Shown piece by piece: positions 18,396 to 27,531 of a stretch of DNA of 64,000 nt. Below the pieces are notes generated by a model. That model saw only the letters and a list, made by a program, of their open reading frames with translations, did not search any database and was not told the origin of the DNA. Positions within the stretch are counted from its first letter, which is position 1; each line of letters opens with the position of its first letter. The stretch comes from Pseudomonadota bacterium (GTDB taxonomy: Bacteria; Pseudomonadota; Alphaproteobacteria; Acetobacterales; Acetobacteraceae), in contig JAJXWD010000003.1 of the NCBI GenBank assembly GCA_021781835.1, positions 62,001 through 126,000 of the forward strand, read 5' to 3'. A program made the position numbers and the translations under genes.

Positions 18396-18538
18396 AAAAC
18401 CCTCAAATCCCCATGAACCCGCGGCGGGGAATGTCTCGTCAGCCGCGGCGCGGGCGGATTCCCGCCATTTCCCCCCTTGCCGCTCCATAAGCGAGATTTG
18501 CGACGCGCCAAAATGTCCGCCACGCGCATCAGCCCCCA

Positions 18539-18567
18539 ACAAAAAACCCGGCCGCATGGGCCGGGTT
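18539..18567 (-). terminator. Terminator downstream of icd
   Basis: On the minus strand, AACCCGGCC-CATGC-GGCCGGGTT is followed by a run of Ts (the plus strand shows AAAAAA at 18541-18546). It lies about 20 nt after the icd stop. Confidence 0.85.
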
Positions 18568-18586
18568 GCTTGGTAAAGCGGGCCGC

Positions 18587-20065
18587 TCAGCCTTCGCCCT
18601 GCGGGCGCTCAAACCCGTCCTTGCCGTCAAAGCGCTGCAGCTTCTCGATATGCATCCAGGTGAATTTCGAGCCGATGCGCTGCACGAGATACGAGATCTC
18701 CGGCTGCCCGGCGGTGGTGGTGTTGTTGAGCGAAAACGGCGTGTCGAGCATGAAGCGCGCCGCGAAATGATCGACCAGGAAGGTCTCGCCCCCCGTCGGC
18801 GGATACACCGACACGCCGCGGTTCGAGATGCCGGTCAGCTTGAAGGGGCTGTATTTCGAGAGTTCCTCGAGCGTCTTGCCCAGCTGCTCGGCGCCCATGT
18901 CGGTCTCGAGGAAAATATCGATCCCCACCAGCTCGCGGTCGGTCGGCTCGGCATGGGCGGTGAGCTTGGGCCACGCCGCCAGCTCCAGCTTCTTGTAGCT
19001 GCGCGAGCGCATGGCCGATGCACGGCCCAGATTGGCGATCACCTGGTCGGTGAACGCCTTGGTGCCCACGCCATGGCCCCTGGGCGCCAGGTCGCCGGTC
19101 AGGTTGCGCCCCTCGGCCAGGGTCACGAACAGCGCCTGCTCCACCGTCTCGGCGATGTCAAACGCCCCGATATGGCGCAGCAGCATGATGGAGGCCGAGA
19201 GCAGGGCGGTGGGGTTGGCCATGTCCTTGCCGGCGATATCGGGCGCCGAGCCGTGCACGGCCTCGAAGATGGCGGCATTGTCGCCCAGGTTCGAAGAAGG
19301 CGCGATGCCCAACCCGCCCACCAGCCCGGCGGCGAGGTCGGAGATGATGTCGCCGTTCATGTTCGAGGTGACGATCACATCGAAGGCCTCGGGCTTGATG
19401 ACCAGCTGGTGCGCGCAATTATCGATAATGATCTGGCTCGCCCGGATGCCGGGGAATTCGCGCGCCACCTTCTCGCCCATGCGCTTCATCATGCCCTCGG
19501 TGAGCTTCATGATGTTGGCCTTGTGCGCCACCGTCACGGTCTGGCGCTCCTCGGCCAGGGCCAGCCCATAAGCCGCGCGGATGATGCGCTCGCAGCCCGG
19601 CGCCGTCATCAGCTTCAGGCACTGCGCCACGCCCGTGGTCTCCATATGCTCGATGCCGGCATACACATCTTCCACGTTCTCGCGCACAATCACCATATCG
19701 ATGCCACGGCCCGAAAACGGCGTGGCAATGCCCGGCAACTCGCGCACCGGGCGGATATTGGCATAAAGCTCGAAGAATTTGCGCATCGTCACATTGGCCG
19801 ACTTGCCGCCATAGCCAATCGGCGTCTCGAGCGGGCTTTTCAGCGCCAGCTTGTTGGTGGCAATCGAGTCGAGCGTCTCGCGGGGCACCCCGGTGACCAC
19901 GCCGCGCTCAAACGCCTTGGCGCCGGCCTCGGCGAATTCCCACTCGATCGGGGCGTTCGCGGCGGTGAGGATCTTGATGGTGGCGTCCATCACCTCAGGG
20001 CCGATCCCATCACCCGGCAGGGCTGTGACCTTGGTCTTGGCTTGGGTATCGGCGCTCGCGCTCAT
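18587..20065 (-). CDS. icd: Isocitrate dehydrogenase, type II (Thermus-like long form)
   Basis: A 492-residue beta-decarboxylating dehydrogenase of the TCA cycle. It has GDGIGPEVMDATIKIL at the N-terminus, the substrate loop with RENVEDVYAGIEHMET, the catalytic Lys and Asp regions, and a C-terminal extension of about 140 residues as in Thermus and Rickettsia enzymes. The coenzyme motif reads HGSAPDIAGKDMANP: Asp-Ile replace the Lys-Tyr of NADP-specific enzymes (HGTAPKYAG), which predicts NAD use. It is monocistronic with a terminator. Some annotators would label it NADP-dependent by default. Confidence 0.93.
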   Translation of the reverse strand: MSASADTQAKTKVTALPGDGIGPEVMDATIKILTAANAPIEWEFAEAGAKAFERGVVTGVPRETLDSIATNKLALKSPLETPIGYGGKSANVTMRKFFELYANIRPVRELPGIATPFSGRGIDMVIVRENVEDVYAGIEHMETTGVAQCLKLMTAPGCERIIRAAYGLALAEERQTVTVAHKANIMKLTEGMMKRMGEKVAREFPGIRASQIIIDNCAHQLVIKPEAFDVIVTSNMNGDIISDLAAGLVGGLGIAPSSNLGDNAAIFEAVHGSAPDIAGKDMANPTALLSASIMLLRHIGAFDIAETVEQALFVTLAEGRNLTGDLAPRGHGVGTKAFTDQVIANLGRASAMRSRSYKKLELAAWPKLTAHAEPTDRELVGIDIFLETDMGAEQLGKTLEELSKYSPFKLTGISNRGVSVYPPTGGETFLVDHFAARFMLDTPFSLNNTTTAGQPEISYLVQRIGSKFTWMHIEKLQRFDGKDGFERPQGEG

Positions 20066-20207
20066 GTTCGGCTCCTTGTCTCTCTGTTGATCGCGGGCGG
20101 TTTATAGCTTGGGGCGTACCTCAAGCCTATATGTGTCCCCGGATGGCGCTACCTGATTTCAGTAATTCTGCCCCGCGCGGGCTGGGGGCATTTAAGTTGC
20201 AAGCCGC

Positions 20208-22889
20208 TCAATGCGCCTCCCCCCAGTTCTGGCCGATGCCCGTTTCCACCACCAGCGGCACCGAGAGCAGGGCCGCCCCCTGCATCACCTCCTGCGCCAG
20301 CTTCGCGGTCGCCTCGGCCTCGGCCTCGGGGGCCTCGAACAGCAGCTCGTCATGCACCTGCAGCAGCAGCCTGGCGCTCAGCCCCGCGGCCGCCAGCGCG
20401 CCGGGCAGCTTCACCATCGCGCGCTTGATGATATCCGCCCCGCCGCCCTGCAAGGGCGCGTTGATGGCGGCGCGCTCGGCATAGGCGCGCAGGGGCGGCG
20501 CCTTGTCGTTTATTTTCGGCACCCACACCCGCCGGCCAAAGGGGGTGAGCACATAGCCGGTCTCGCGGGCCTGGGCCTTGGTGCGGTCCATGAAATCCCT
20601 GATTTCCGGGTAGCGGGCGTGATACGCCTCTATGAACCCCTTGGCCTCGGCGGCCGGAATCCCCAGCTGCCGGGCCAGCCCGAAGGCCGAAATCCCGTAG
20701 ATGATCCCGAAATTGATCGCCTTGGCGCGGCGTCTGGTCATCGCGTCCATATTCGCCATCGGCACGCCAAACACTTCCGAGGCCGTCCGCGCGTGAATAT
20801 CCTCCCCCCGCGCGAAACTCGCCTTGAGCGCGCCAATATCGGCCACATGCGCGAGCAGCCGCAGCTCGATCTGCGAATAATCCGCCGAAACCAGCCGCAA
20901 CCCCGGCGGCGCGATAAAGGTTTTCCGGATCCGCGCGCCCTCCTCGGTGCGGATCGGGATATTCTGCAAATTCGGCTCGACCGAGGATAACCGCCCCGTG
21001 GTGGTCGCGGCCATCTGAAACACCGTATGCACCCGGCTTTGCCCGTCGGTCAGGCTCACCAGCGCATCGGCATAGGTGCTTTTCAGCTTGGCGAGCTGGC
21101 GCCAATCCATGATGGTCTGGGCCATGCCGACGCCCTGCTCCGCCAGCCCCTCCAGCACCGCGCCATCGGTGCCCCAGGCGCCGGTCTTGCCTTTCTTGCC
21201 GCCGGGCAGGGCCATGTCCTCAAACAGCACCTCGCCCAGCTGCTTCGGGCTGCCGACATTAAACTCACGTCCCGCCAGCCTGTGCGCCTCGGCCTCGAAC
21301 GCCGCCATGCGCCGCTCAAACTCCGCCGACATGGCGGCCAGATCCGCCCGGTCCACCATCACCCCGGCCGCTTCCATGGCCAGCAGCACCGGCACCAGCG
21401 GTTTTTCCAGCAGCTCGTAGAGCGCCAGGGCCTTGGCGGGGCGGAGCGCGGGTTTGAGCCAGCCATGCAGCCGCATCACCAAATCCGCCCGCTCGGCCGC
21501 ATACTCGCCCGCGCGCGCGGGCGGGGCATCGGCCAAGGCCTGGCGCGCGCGGCCCGTGCCGGTCACATGTTCGAGCGTCTTGGCCTCATGGCCCAAATGC
21601 TGGCGGGCGAGTGTCTCCACATCATGCGCCCAGCGTCCGCCATCCTGCGCCATCGAGATCAGCATCACATCGTCAAACGCCGCCACCGGCAGGCCGAGCA
21701 TCTTCCATTCGGCCTTGGCGTCGTGAAACAGCGTCAGCATGGCGGGGTTGGCGAGCACCGGGGCCAGCAACTCGGCCACCTGCGCGCGGGTCATGTGGGG
21801 GGCGTCGCCGAGGGTCAGATTATGCCCAACCGGCACATAAGCCGCCGCCCCCGGCCGGGCGCACAGCCCATATCCGGTAGGGTCACCCAGCGTGACCAGG
21901 GCCAGATACCCGCTCGCCTCCGCCTCGCCCAGCAGCGCCGCCAGCGCCTCGGGGGTGGTGATGACAGGGTAGGGGCCAAAGGGCCGCGCCGTCTCGGCGG
22001 GGCTTGGCGCCGCCGCCTCCAGCGCGCCCGGCCCGGCGGCGGCTTCCAGGCGCAATTTGCCGGCCAGGGATTTAAAGCCGTTTTCGGCCAAAAACGCCCG
22101 CAGCACGGCGGGCTCCCAGGGTGTGGCGGCCAAATCGGCCACCGGCACGGGCAGGGGCGCGTCGTCGCGCAGCGTCACCAGCGCTTTCGAGAGCCGGGCC
22201 TTGTCCGCATGCTCGATCAGCGCCTCGCGCCGTTTCGAGGGCTTCATCGCGGGCGCGGCCGCCAGCACGGCGTCCAGCGTGCCATATTCGCCAATCAGCG
22301 CCGCCGCGCCCTTGGGGCCAATGCCCGGCACGCCCGGCACATTATCCACCGCGTCCCCAATCAGCGCCTGCACCTCGATCACCTTGTCCGGCGTCACGCC
22401 AAACTTGGCCGCCACCTCCGCCAGCCCGATCTGCTGGTTCTTCATGGCGTCTTGCATGGTCACGCCGGGGCGCAGCAGCTGCATCAAATCCTTGTCCGAG
22501 GAGATGATCACCACCTCCCCCCCGGCGTCCAGCCCGGCCTTGGCATAAGCCGCGATCAGGTCATCGGCTTCCCACCCGGCCAGCTCTATGGCCGGCACCC
22601 CAAAGGCGCGCGTGGCCTCGCGGATGAGCGCGAATTGCGGGCGCAGCTCCTCGGGCGGCTCGGGCCTGTGGGCCTTGTAGGCGTCGTAAATCTGGTTCCG
22701 GAACGTCACCCGCCCGGCGTCGAAAATCACCGCCACATGGCTGCTGGGCTCCTCGCGGAGCAGCTTGGCGAGCATGTTGCAAAACCCGTAAACGGCGTTC
22801 ACATGCACGCCGTCGGGGCGGGTCATGGGCGGCAGGGCGTGGAAGGCCCGGAAGATGAACCCCGAGCCATCGACCAGAACCAGTTTCAA
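20208..22889 (-). CDS. polA: DNA polymerase I
   Basis: An 893-residue protein with an N-terminal 5'-nuclease domain (VDGSGFIFRAFHALPP...GWEADDLIAAYA), a 3'-5' exonuclease-like middle domain, and a C-terminal family A polymerase (ADYSQIELRLLAH, RRAKAINFGIIYGIS, QVHDELLFEAP). The start is TTG (LKLVLVDGSG), which overlaps the zf-CHCC stop (TTGA); no ATG gives a native N-terminus. The middle domain lacks the DTE-type exonuclease I motif (LALVTLGDP instead) and has YAAERAD where Y-x3-D is expected, so proofreading is probably lost. It serves in Okazaki maturation and repair. Confidence 0.95.
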   Translation of the reverse strand: MKLVLVDGSGFIFRAFHALPPMTRPDGVHVNAVYGFCNMLAKLLREEPSSHVAVIFDAGRVTFRNQIYDAYKAHRPEPPEELRPQFALIREATRAFGVPAIELAGWEADDLIAAYAKAGLDAGGEVVIISSDKDLMQLLRPGVTMQDAMKNQQIGLAEVAAKFGVTPDKVIEVQALIGDAVDNVPGVPGIGPKGAAALIGEYGTLDAVLAAAPAMKPSKRREALIEHADKARLSKALVTLRDDAPLPVPVADLAATPWEPAVLRAFLAENGFKSLAGKLRLEAAAGPGALEAAAPSPAETARPFGPYPVITTPEALAALLGEAEASGYLALVTLGDPTGYGLCARPGAAAYVPVGHNLTLGDAPHMTRAQVAELLAPVLANPAMLTLFHDAKAEWKMLGLPVAAFDDVMLISMAQDGGRWAHDVETLARQHLGHEAKTLEHVTGTGRARQALADAPPARAGEYAAERADLVMRLHGWLKPALRPAKALALYELLEKPLVPVLLAMEAAGVMVDRADLAAMSAEFERRMAAFEAEAHRLAGREFNVGSPKQLGEVLFEDMALPGGKKGKTGAWGTDGAVLEGLAEQGVGMAQTIMDWRQLAKLKSTYADALVSLTDGQSRVHTVFQMAATTTGRLSSVEPNLQNIPIRTEEGARIRKTFIAPPGLRLVSADYSQIELRLLAHVADIGALKASFARGEDIHARTASEVFGVPMANMDAMTRRRAKAINFGIIYGISAFGLARQLGIPAAEAKGFIEAYHARYPEIRDFMDRTKAQARETGYVLTPFGRRVWVPKINDKAPPLRAYAERAAINAPLQGGGADIIKRAMVKLPGALAAAGLSARLLLQVHDELLFEAPEAEAEATAKLAQEVMQGAALLSVPLVVETGIGQNWGEAH

Positions 22890-23068
22890 TGCGCGTCGCC
22901 CATGGCGCCGTCTTCGAGCACAAAGCGTTTCGAGCAATAAGGGCAGGAGATTTCCTTATCCACGATGCGCAGATAGATGCGCGGATGCCCAAGCCCGCCA
23001 ACCCCGCCATCGCAGGAGACGGAAGGGGTTTTCACAAGCACGGTTTCCGGGGTGGTGGTGTCGGTCAT
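22886..23068 (-). CDS. zf-CHCC zinc-finger protein (NDUFS6-like)
   Basis: A 60-residue protein with the zf-CHCC pattern C-x(6+)-H-x-R-IYL...C-PYC: VSCDGG, LGHPRIYLRI and ISCPYCSKRFVL. The family is homologous to the accessory complex I subunit NDUFS6 and occurs as a single small protein in Alphaproteobacteria. Its stop overlaps the TTG start of polA, so the two are co-translated. Confidence 0.88.
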   Translation of the reverse strand: MTDTTTPETVLVKTPSVSCDGGVGGLGHPRIYLRIVDKEISCPYCSKRFVLEDGAMGDAH

Positions 23069-23252
23069 GTCATCCAGTCCTGTTTGGGTCGGTGTCGCGC
23101 CCTTCTAGCCGCATTTGCGCGCGCGCCCAAGCTCTGGCTGGCGGCGCTCGCGCTCCTTGCCATCCTCCGCCCCCAGCGCCGCCGCGGTGTTTCTCGCCAA
23201 AGAGTGAAACACCCAACACCTGGATCACGGCGCAAAACCATCACTCAAACTG

Positions 23253-23351
23253 AGCAAAAGTTTTTTGGGGCCTGGCCCTTTTTTTCAAAAAAGGGCCAGA
23301 ATCTTGGGATACTTTAAAAAAAGCGCCCCAAACCCCGCAAAAATTTTTGCT
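23253..23351. repeat. Dispersed terminator-bearing element with inverted ends, copy 1
   Basis: Outer ends are AGCAAAAGTTTTTTGGGG (from 23253) and, inverted, CGCAAAAATTTTTGCT (to 23351). Inside lie the hairpin CTGGCCCTTTTTTT/AAAAAAGGGCCAG (23271-23299 region) and the block CTTTAAAAAAAGCGCCCC. This fills most of the roughly 300-bp gap between the zf-CHCC gene and the UPF0280 gene; the rest shows no gene. It probably terminates transcription of the minus-strand UPF0280 gene. Confidence 0.7.
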
Positions 23352-23371
23352 CCTTTTGGCAGGGGGTAAAC

Positions 23372-24373
23372 TCAATGCCGCGCGGCGTTGAGCAGCTCCA
23401 GCGTCATGGGCGCCGGCGCGCTCAGCAACTCCTCGCCCCGCACCCCCATCAGCGCCATCGTCACCAGCCCGGCCGCGCGCAAATCCTCCGCCCGCGCATG
23501 GCACAGCGCCAGCAGCGCCGAGGCCAGCGCCTCGGGCAAAGCCAGCCCGGCGGGCAGCACCAGCAGCCCCCCGCTGCGGCCGCGCTCGCCAAAACGCTCC
23601 AGCGCCACGCCTTGCGCGGCCAGCACCTCCTCCGGCGCCGCCTCCAGCGCAATGGCCGCCGCCGCCGCCGCCGCCGCCTGCGCCGCGCTCTGTCCGCCCA
23701 CCCACAACGTGTCCAGACATCCCAGCGCATAAGGCGCAAACCGCCAGCCCGCCGTCACCAGCGCGCGGGTCCGGCTGGTCCAGTCCAGCGGCGCCCGCCC
23801 CGCCATCTGGCGTTGGCCCGGCCATTCGGTCACCGCCACGTCCAGCATCTGGCCCTCGGCCAAATGCAGCGCCACCGCGCCGCGATTATTCACAAACCCC
23901 CGCTCCAGCGGCGCGCCCGCGGCCATGGCGGCCAGCAGCTCATCGGCAATCGCGCCATTGAGCGCCACACAAGCCCCCCAGCCATGGCGCAACCCGCCGG
24001 GCAGCCGCGCCACCGCCCCCAGCGCGGCCCAGGCCGCCGCCCCGCGCGGCGCCCGGCCCTCATGAAGCGCCGGCAGATCATGGCTCAATTCCTGGCAAAT
24101 TTCCCGCGCCCGGCTGATCGCGGCATCATAAGCCCGCCCCACATGGCTGGGCCGGCCAAAGCCCTGCACCACCACATCCAGCGGCCCGTTGCGCAGCCGC
24201 AGCCGGCGCCCATCGGGCAGCCAGGCCACTTTCAGCCGTTTTTCCAAAGCCTCGTCGCGCGGGGCGTGGGCGGGCTTGGCCCAGCCGCAAATCTGGGCGA
24301 AATCCATTCCCCCCTGCGCTTCCCATCCGCCGGGCTCGCCTGCATCTGGGGGCGGGGGTGTGGTGTCGCTCAT
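23372..24373 (-). CDS. UPF0280 (ApbE-like) family protein
   Basis: A 333-residue protein resembling the UPF0280 branch of the ApbE fold: GPLDVVVQGFGRPSHVGRAYDAAIS near the N-terminus, a helical domain, then ALNGAIADELLAAM and RGFVNNRGAVALHLAEGQMLDVAV, the region that binds FAD or substrate in ApbE proteins. It contains a run of nine Ala (AAAAAAAAA) and is very Ala-rich overall. True flavin transferase activity has not been assigned to this subfamily. Monocistronic. Confidence 0.75.
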   Translation of the reverse strand: MSDTTPPPPDAGEPGGWEAQGGMDFAQICGWAKPAHAPRDEALEKRLKVAWLPDGRRLRLRNGPLDVVVQGFGRPSHVGRAYDAAISRAREICQELSHDLPALHEGRAPRGAAAWAALGAVARLPGGLRHGWGACVALNGAIADELLAAMAAGAPLERGFVNNRGAVALHLAEGQMLDVAVTEWPGQRQMAGRAPLDWTSRTRALVTAGWRFAPYALGCLDTLWVGGQSAAQAAAAAAAAIALEAAPEEVLAAQGVALERFGERGRSGGLLVLPAGLALPEALASALLALCHARAEDLRAAGLVTMALMGVRGEELLSAPAPMTLELLNAARH

Positions 24374-24460
24374 ACTGCCAACTCCAGTGGCATCATGTTG
24401 GGCCGGCGCTGGTTAACATTCCGCCAACGCCCGCGCCCAAAGGTAAAAAGCCCCGAAACT

Positions 24461-25567
24461 TTACCTGAATCGCATGGGGTCGATGGCCGCGATCACCGCC
24501 CCGGCTTCGCCCGGATCCTCGCCCTTGATCATGGCGGCCACCAGCGCGCTGGCCGCCGGCGCGGTCTGGATGCCATAGCCCCCCTGGCCCACGCACCAGA
24601 AAAACCCTTCGGCATCCCGGTCGAATCCAAAGGCCAGCGAGCGGTCGGGGCTAAAGGTGCGCAGCCCCGCCCAGCTATGCTCCACCCGCCGCACCTCTAT
24701 ATCCAGCGCCTGCTGCATGCGGTCTATGCCGATCGCCACATCCAGATCGTCGGGGTGCACATCATGGGGGGGCATGGGGGTTTCGTCGCAGGGTGTCACC
24801 ATCAGGCGGGTGCGCGCTTCGGTCCGCACATACCAATCATGCCCGGCCGACTGCACCATCGGCCAATGCTCCACCTGCCACGGTGCGGGGTCGATGATGG
24901 CGGCCGTGCGCCGGCAGGGCACCAGCCCGAGCGGGCGCAGCCCGGCGATCTCCGCCACCTCATCCCCCCAGGCCCCGGCGGCATTAACCAAGATGGGCGC
25001 CGCAATCTCCAGCCCGCCCGCCGTGTGCACATGCCAAAGCCCGTCCCGGCGCTCGATCCGGTCGGCCCGGTTGCGCAGCATCAGCTGCCCGCCCGCGGCC
25101 TTGGCGCGCCGGAGGTAATATTGGTGCAGGGCCGCCACATCCATGTCGAACCCGTCTGTCTCCAGCGCGGCGCGCACGGCATAGCCATCCCGGATCGCCG
25201 GGCAAAGCCCCTTCGCCCGCGCCAGCGAAATCTCCTCAACCCCCAGCCCCTGGCCGATCAGCCCGTCCAGATTTTGCTCCTGGCCCGCGGGGGCGAGGTA
25301 CAAAATCTCCCGCCCCACGGCCAAATGGTCGGTGCCGATATCGGCGGGCGGGTTATGGTAGAAATCGGCCGAGAGTCCGGTCAGCACCCGTACATCCTGG
25401 GGGCCGTAATTGCGCACCCAAATGGCCGCCGAGCGTCCGGTGGTATGGTATCCGGCCTGGGCCTCGGTCTCCACGATGGCGGCCCGCCATTGGCTGCCCA
25501 GCGCCGCCGCCACCGAGGCGCCGACCATTCCGGCCCCCACGATGATGACATCGAATTTATCGCTCAT
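24461..25567 (-). CDS. FAD-dependent oxidoreductase (DAO/GlpO fold)
   Basis: A 368-residue flavoprotein. The N-terminal dinucleotide-binding motif is VIIVGAGMVGASVAAALG, followed by the ETEAQAGYHTTGRSAA loop. The second FAD segment is LVNAAGAWGDEVAEIAGL, and the C-terminal motif is FWCVGQGGYGIQTAPA. This is the glycine/D-amino-acid oxidase-like (DAO) fold that oxidises amines or amino acids; the specific substrate is not evident. The ATG overlaps the stop of the alpha/beta hydrolase gene (ATGA), so the two are co-expressed. Confidence 0.85.
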   Translation of the reverse strand: MSDKFDVIIVGAGMVGASVAAALGSQWRAAIVETEAQAGYHTTGRSAAIWVRNYGPQDVRVLTGLSADFYHNPPADIGTDHLAVGREILYLAPAGQEQNLDGLIGQGLGVEEISLARAKGLCPAIRDGYAVRAALETDGFDMDVAALHQYYLRRAKAAGGQLMLRNRADRIERRDGLWHVHTAGGLEIAAPILVNAAGAWGDEVAEIAGLRPLGLVPCRRTAAIIDPAPWQVEHWPMVQSAGHDWYVRTEARTRLMVTPCDETPMPPHDVHPDDLDVAIGIDRMQQALDIEVRRVEHSWAGLRTFSPDRSLAFGFDRDAEGFFWCVGQGGYGIQTAPAASALVAAMIKGEDPGEAGAVIAAIDPMRFR

Positions 25568-26328
25568 GCGCTCAAAAACTCCTTCAGCGCGGCAATCACC
25601 TCGGCAGGCTTGTCGGCATGCAGCCAGTGCGCCGCCCCGTCCACACGCGCCAGCCGCGCGGCGGGAAAGCGGGCGTGTATCTCGCTTTCATAGGCCGGGC
25701 GCACATAGTCGCTCAAGGCGCCGGCCAGAAACAGCGTCCGGCCGCGATAGGGGGCGGCGCCGGCGGGGTCTTCCCAGGCCAGCATGTCGGGCATGGCGGC
25801 CTGGATCTCCTCCAGCCCCACGCGCCAATGGGGCGTCTCGCCCAGCACCAGATTATTGAGCAAAAAAGCCCGCATCGGCGCGGCTTTCACCACGGGGCTC
25901 AAGGCCCGCTCGGCCTCGGCGCGGGTCAGGCCGGGGCGCAGCTCGATGCGCAGCATGGCGGCCACGAAATCATCGTAATCATGGTCATAGCTCACCGGGG
26001 CAATGTCCATCACGCACAGCCGCTCGACCCTCTCCGGGCGGGTCAAGGCGAGCGCCATGGCGGTCTTGCCGCCCAGCGAATGCCCGGCCACGGCGGCCCG
26101 CTCCAGGCCCAGCGCCGCCATCGTCTCGGCCACGTCCGCGGCCATGGTCGCAAAACGCATATCAGCCCCGTGCGGACTGTCGCCATGATTGCGCAAATCC
26201 AGGGCAATCACAGTAAAATCAGCACTTAGCGCGCGCGTCAGCACGCCCAGATTCCGCGCCGCCCCAAACAATCCGTGCAGCAGCACCACCGGCGCGCCCT
26301 GGCCGGCCATTGTGTAATTCAGCTTCAT
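25564..26328 (-). CDS. Alpha/beta hydrolase (YbfF-like esterase)
   Basis: A 254-residue hydrolase. VVLLHGLFGAARNLG holds the oxyanion region, LDLRNHGDS the family turn, and the nucleophile elbow is AGHSLGGKTAM. Asp in FLAGALSDYV and His in DGAAHWLH complete a plausible triad. The sequence resembles YbfF-type esterases. The start MKLNYTMAG (26328) is preferred: the longer frame adds a charged tail unlike the family. It is the upstream partner of the FAD oxidoreductase. Confidence 0.85.
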   Translation of the reverse strand: MKLNYTMAGQGAPVVLLHGLFGAARNLGVLTRALSADFTVIALDLRNHGDSPHGADMRFATMAADVAETMAALGLERAAVAGHSLGGKTAMALALTRPERVERLCVMDIAPVSYDHDYDDFVAAMLRIELRPGLTRAEAERALSPVVKAAPMRAFLLNNLVLGETPHWRVGLEEIQAAMPDMLAWEDPAGAAPYRGRTLFLAGALSDYVRPAYESEIHARFPAARLARVDGAAHWLHADKPAEVIAALKEFLSA

Positions 26329-26532
26329 GGCCGGCAGTTTTCTCCCCTTTGCCAAAAATCTCAAGCACTTCCGGGGGCGCATCTGCCCTGCGCCGCCCTG
26401 CGTGTGCGTTTCATTCTCATTTCGCACCGTCAGGCCCGGAAAAACCCAGCCCAGGCAACCAGATGGTGGGTTTTGTTGAAGCGCCATCCAGCCATCTTCG
26501 CAAAGGCGTGAAATGGGACTAGGAGCGGACCC

Positions 26533-27522
26533 ATGATCACACGCCGCGCCGCCCTAGGCCTGCCTTTCGCCCTTGCCGCCACCCCAGCCTTCGCCGATAC
26601 CGGCGCGCCCCCGCCCATCTGCATGGTCATGAACTCGGGCGACGCCACCATCTCGGTCATCGACATGACCACCAGACAAATCATCGCCACCCAGCCAACC
26701 TTCCGTGAGCCCAGCCATTGGGCGCTCACCCCCGACCGCCAAACCCTCTACGTCTCCGATGCCGGCGGCAACGCCCTGTTCGCCTTCGACCCGCAAACCG
26801 GCGCGCCCAAGGGCCACGCCCCCATCGCCGACCCCTACCAGCTCGGCTACAGCCCCGATGCCAAATATCTTGTGGTCAACGCGCTCCGCCTCAACCATGT
26901 CGATGTGTACGACACCGCGAGCCTCGCCCTGGTCAAGCGTTTCCAGGCCGGCAAAATGCCCAGCCACCTCGATTTCTCGCCCGATTCCCGCTGGTGCTTC
27001 TCCTCCCAGCAGGAGAGCGACACGCTGTTCTCCTTCGACATGACAACCCTGACCCCCCGCTGGACCGTGCCCATCGGCCACACCCCGGCCGGCGTGCTGT
27101 GGCTTAACGGCAAGCTCATCGTCTGCATCATGGGCGAAAACGGCATCGTCGAGGTTGACCCGGTGGACGGCCACATCACCCGCCGCCAAAAAACCGGCCC
27201 CGGCGCGCATAACGTGTTTCTGGATTCCAAAAACCAGATTCTCTATGTCTCCAATCGCGCGGTCGGCCACACCTCGCTCGCCGCCCTCGACCCCGTCACC
27301 CTCGAGGTCAAGCGCGTCTATCCCATCGATGGCGGCCCCGACGATATCGGCATCGCCCCCGACGGCAAGATCTGGATCGCGCTGCGCTTCAACGAGGAGG
27401 TGGCGGTCATGGACCCGCAAACCGGCGATTACGAGACCATCCAGGTCGGCCGCTCGCCCCACGGCATCTATCTCTCCACCATCCTGTCCCGCCAGGGGCG
27501 CATCACCGCCGAGACCATCTAA
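26533..27522 (+). CDS. Exported YncE-like beta-propeller protein
   Basis: A 329-residue protein with a Tat-type leader (ITRRAALGLPFALAATPAFA, cleavage after AFA). The rest is a series of blade repeats of the type ...HWALTPDRQTLYVSDAGGNALFAFD, LGYSPDAKYLVV, LDFSPDSRWCF, typical of seven-bladed YncE/cytochrome-D1-like propellers. Likely periplasmic, with ligand unknown. The following sterol-desaturase-like gene starts 9 nt later, so they form an operon; a cofactor or lipid link between them is only a guess. Confidence 0.85.
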   Translation: MITRRAALGLPFALAATPAFADTGAPPPICMVMNSGDATISVIDMTTRQIIATQPTFREPSHWALTPDRQTLYVSDAGGNALFAFDPQTGAPKGHAPIADPYQLGYSPDAKYLVVNALRLNHVDVYDTASLALVKRFQAGKMPSHLDFSPDSRWCFSSQQESDTLFSFDMTTLTPRWTVPIGHTPAGVLWLNGKLIVCIMGENGIVEVDPVDGHITRRQKTGPGAHNVFLDSKNQILYVSNRAVGHTSLAALDPVTLEVKRVYPIDGGPDDIGIAPDGKIWIALRFNEEVAVMDPQTGDYETIQVGRSPHGIYLSTILSRQGRITAETI

Positions 27523-27531
27523 GGCCCCGCC

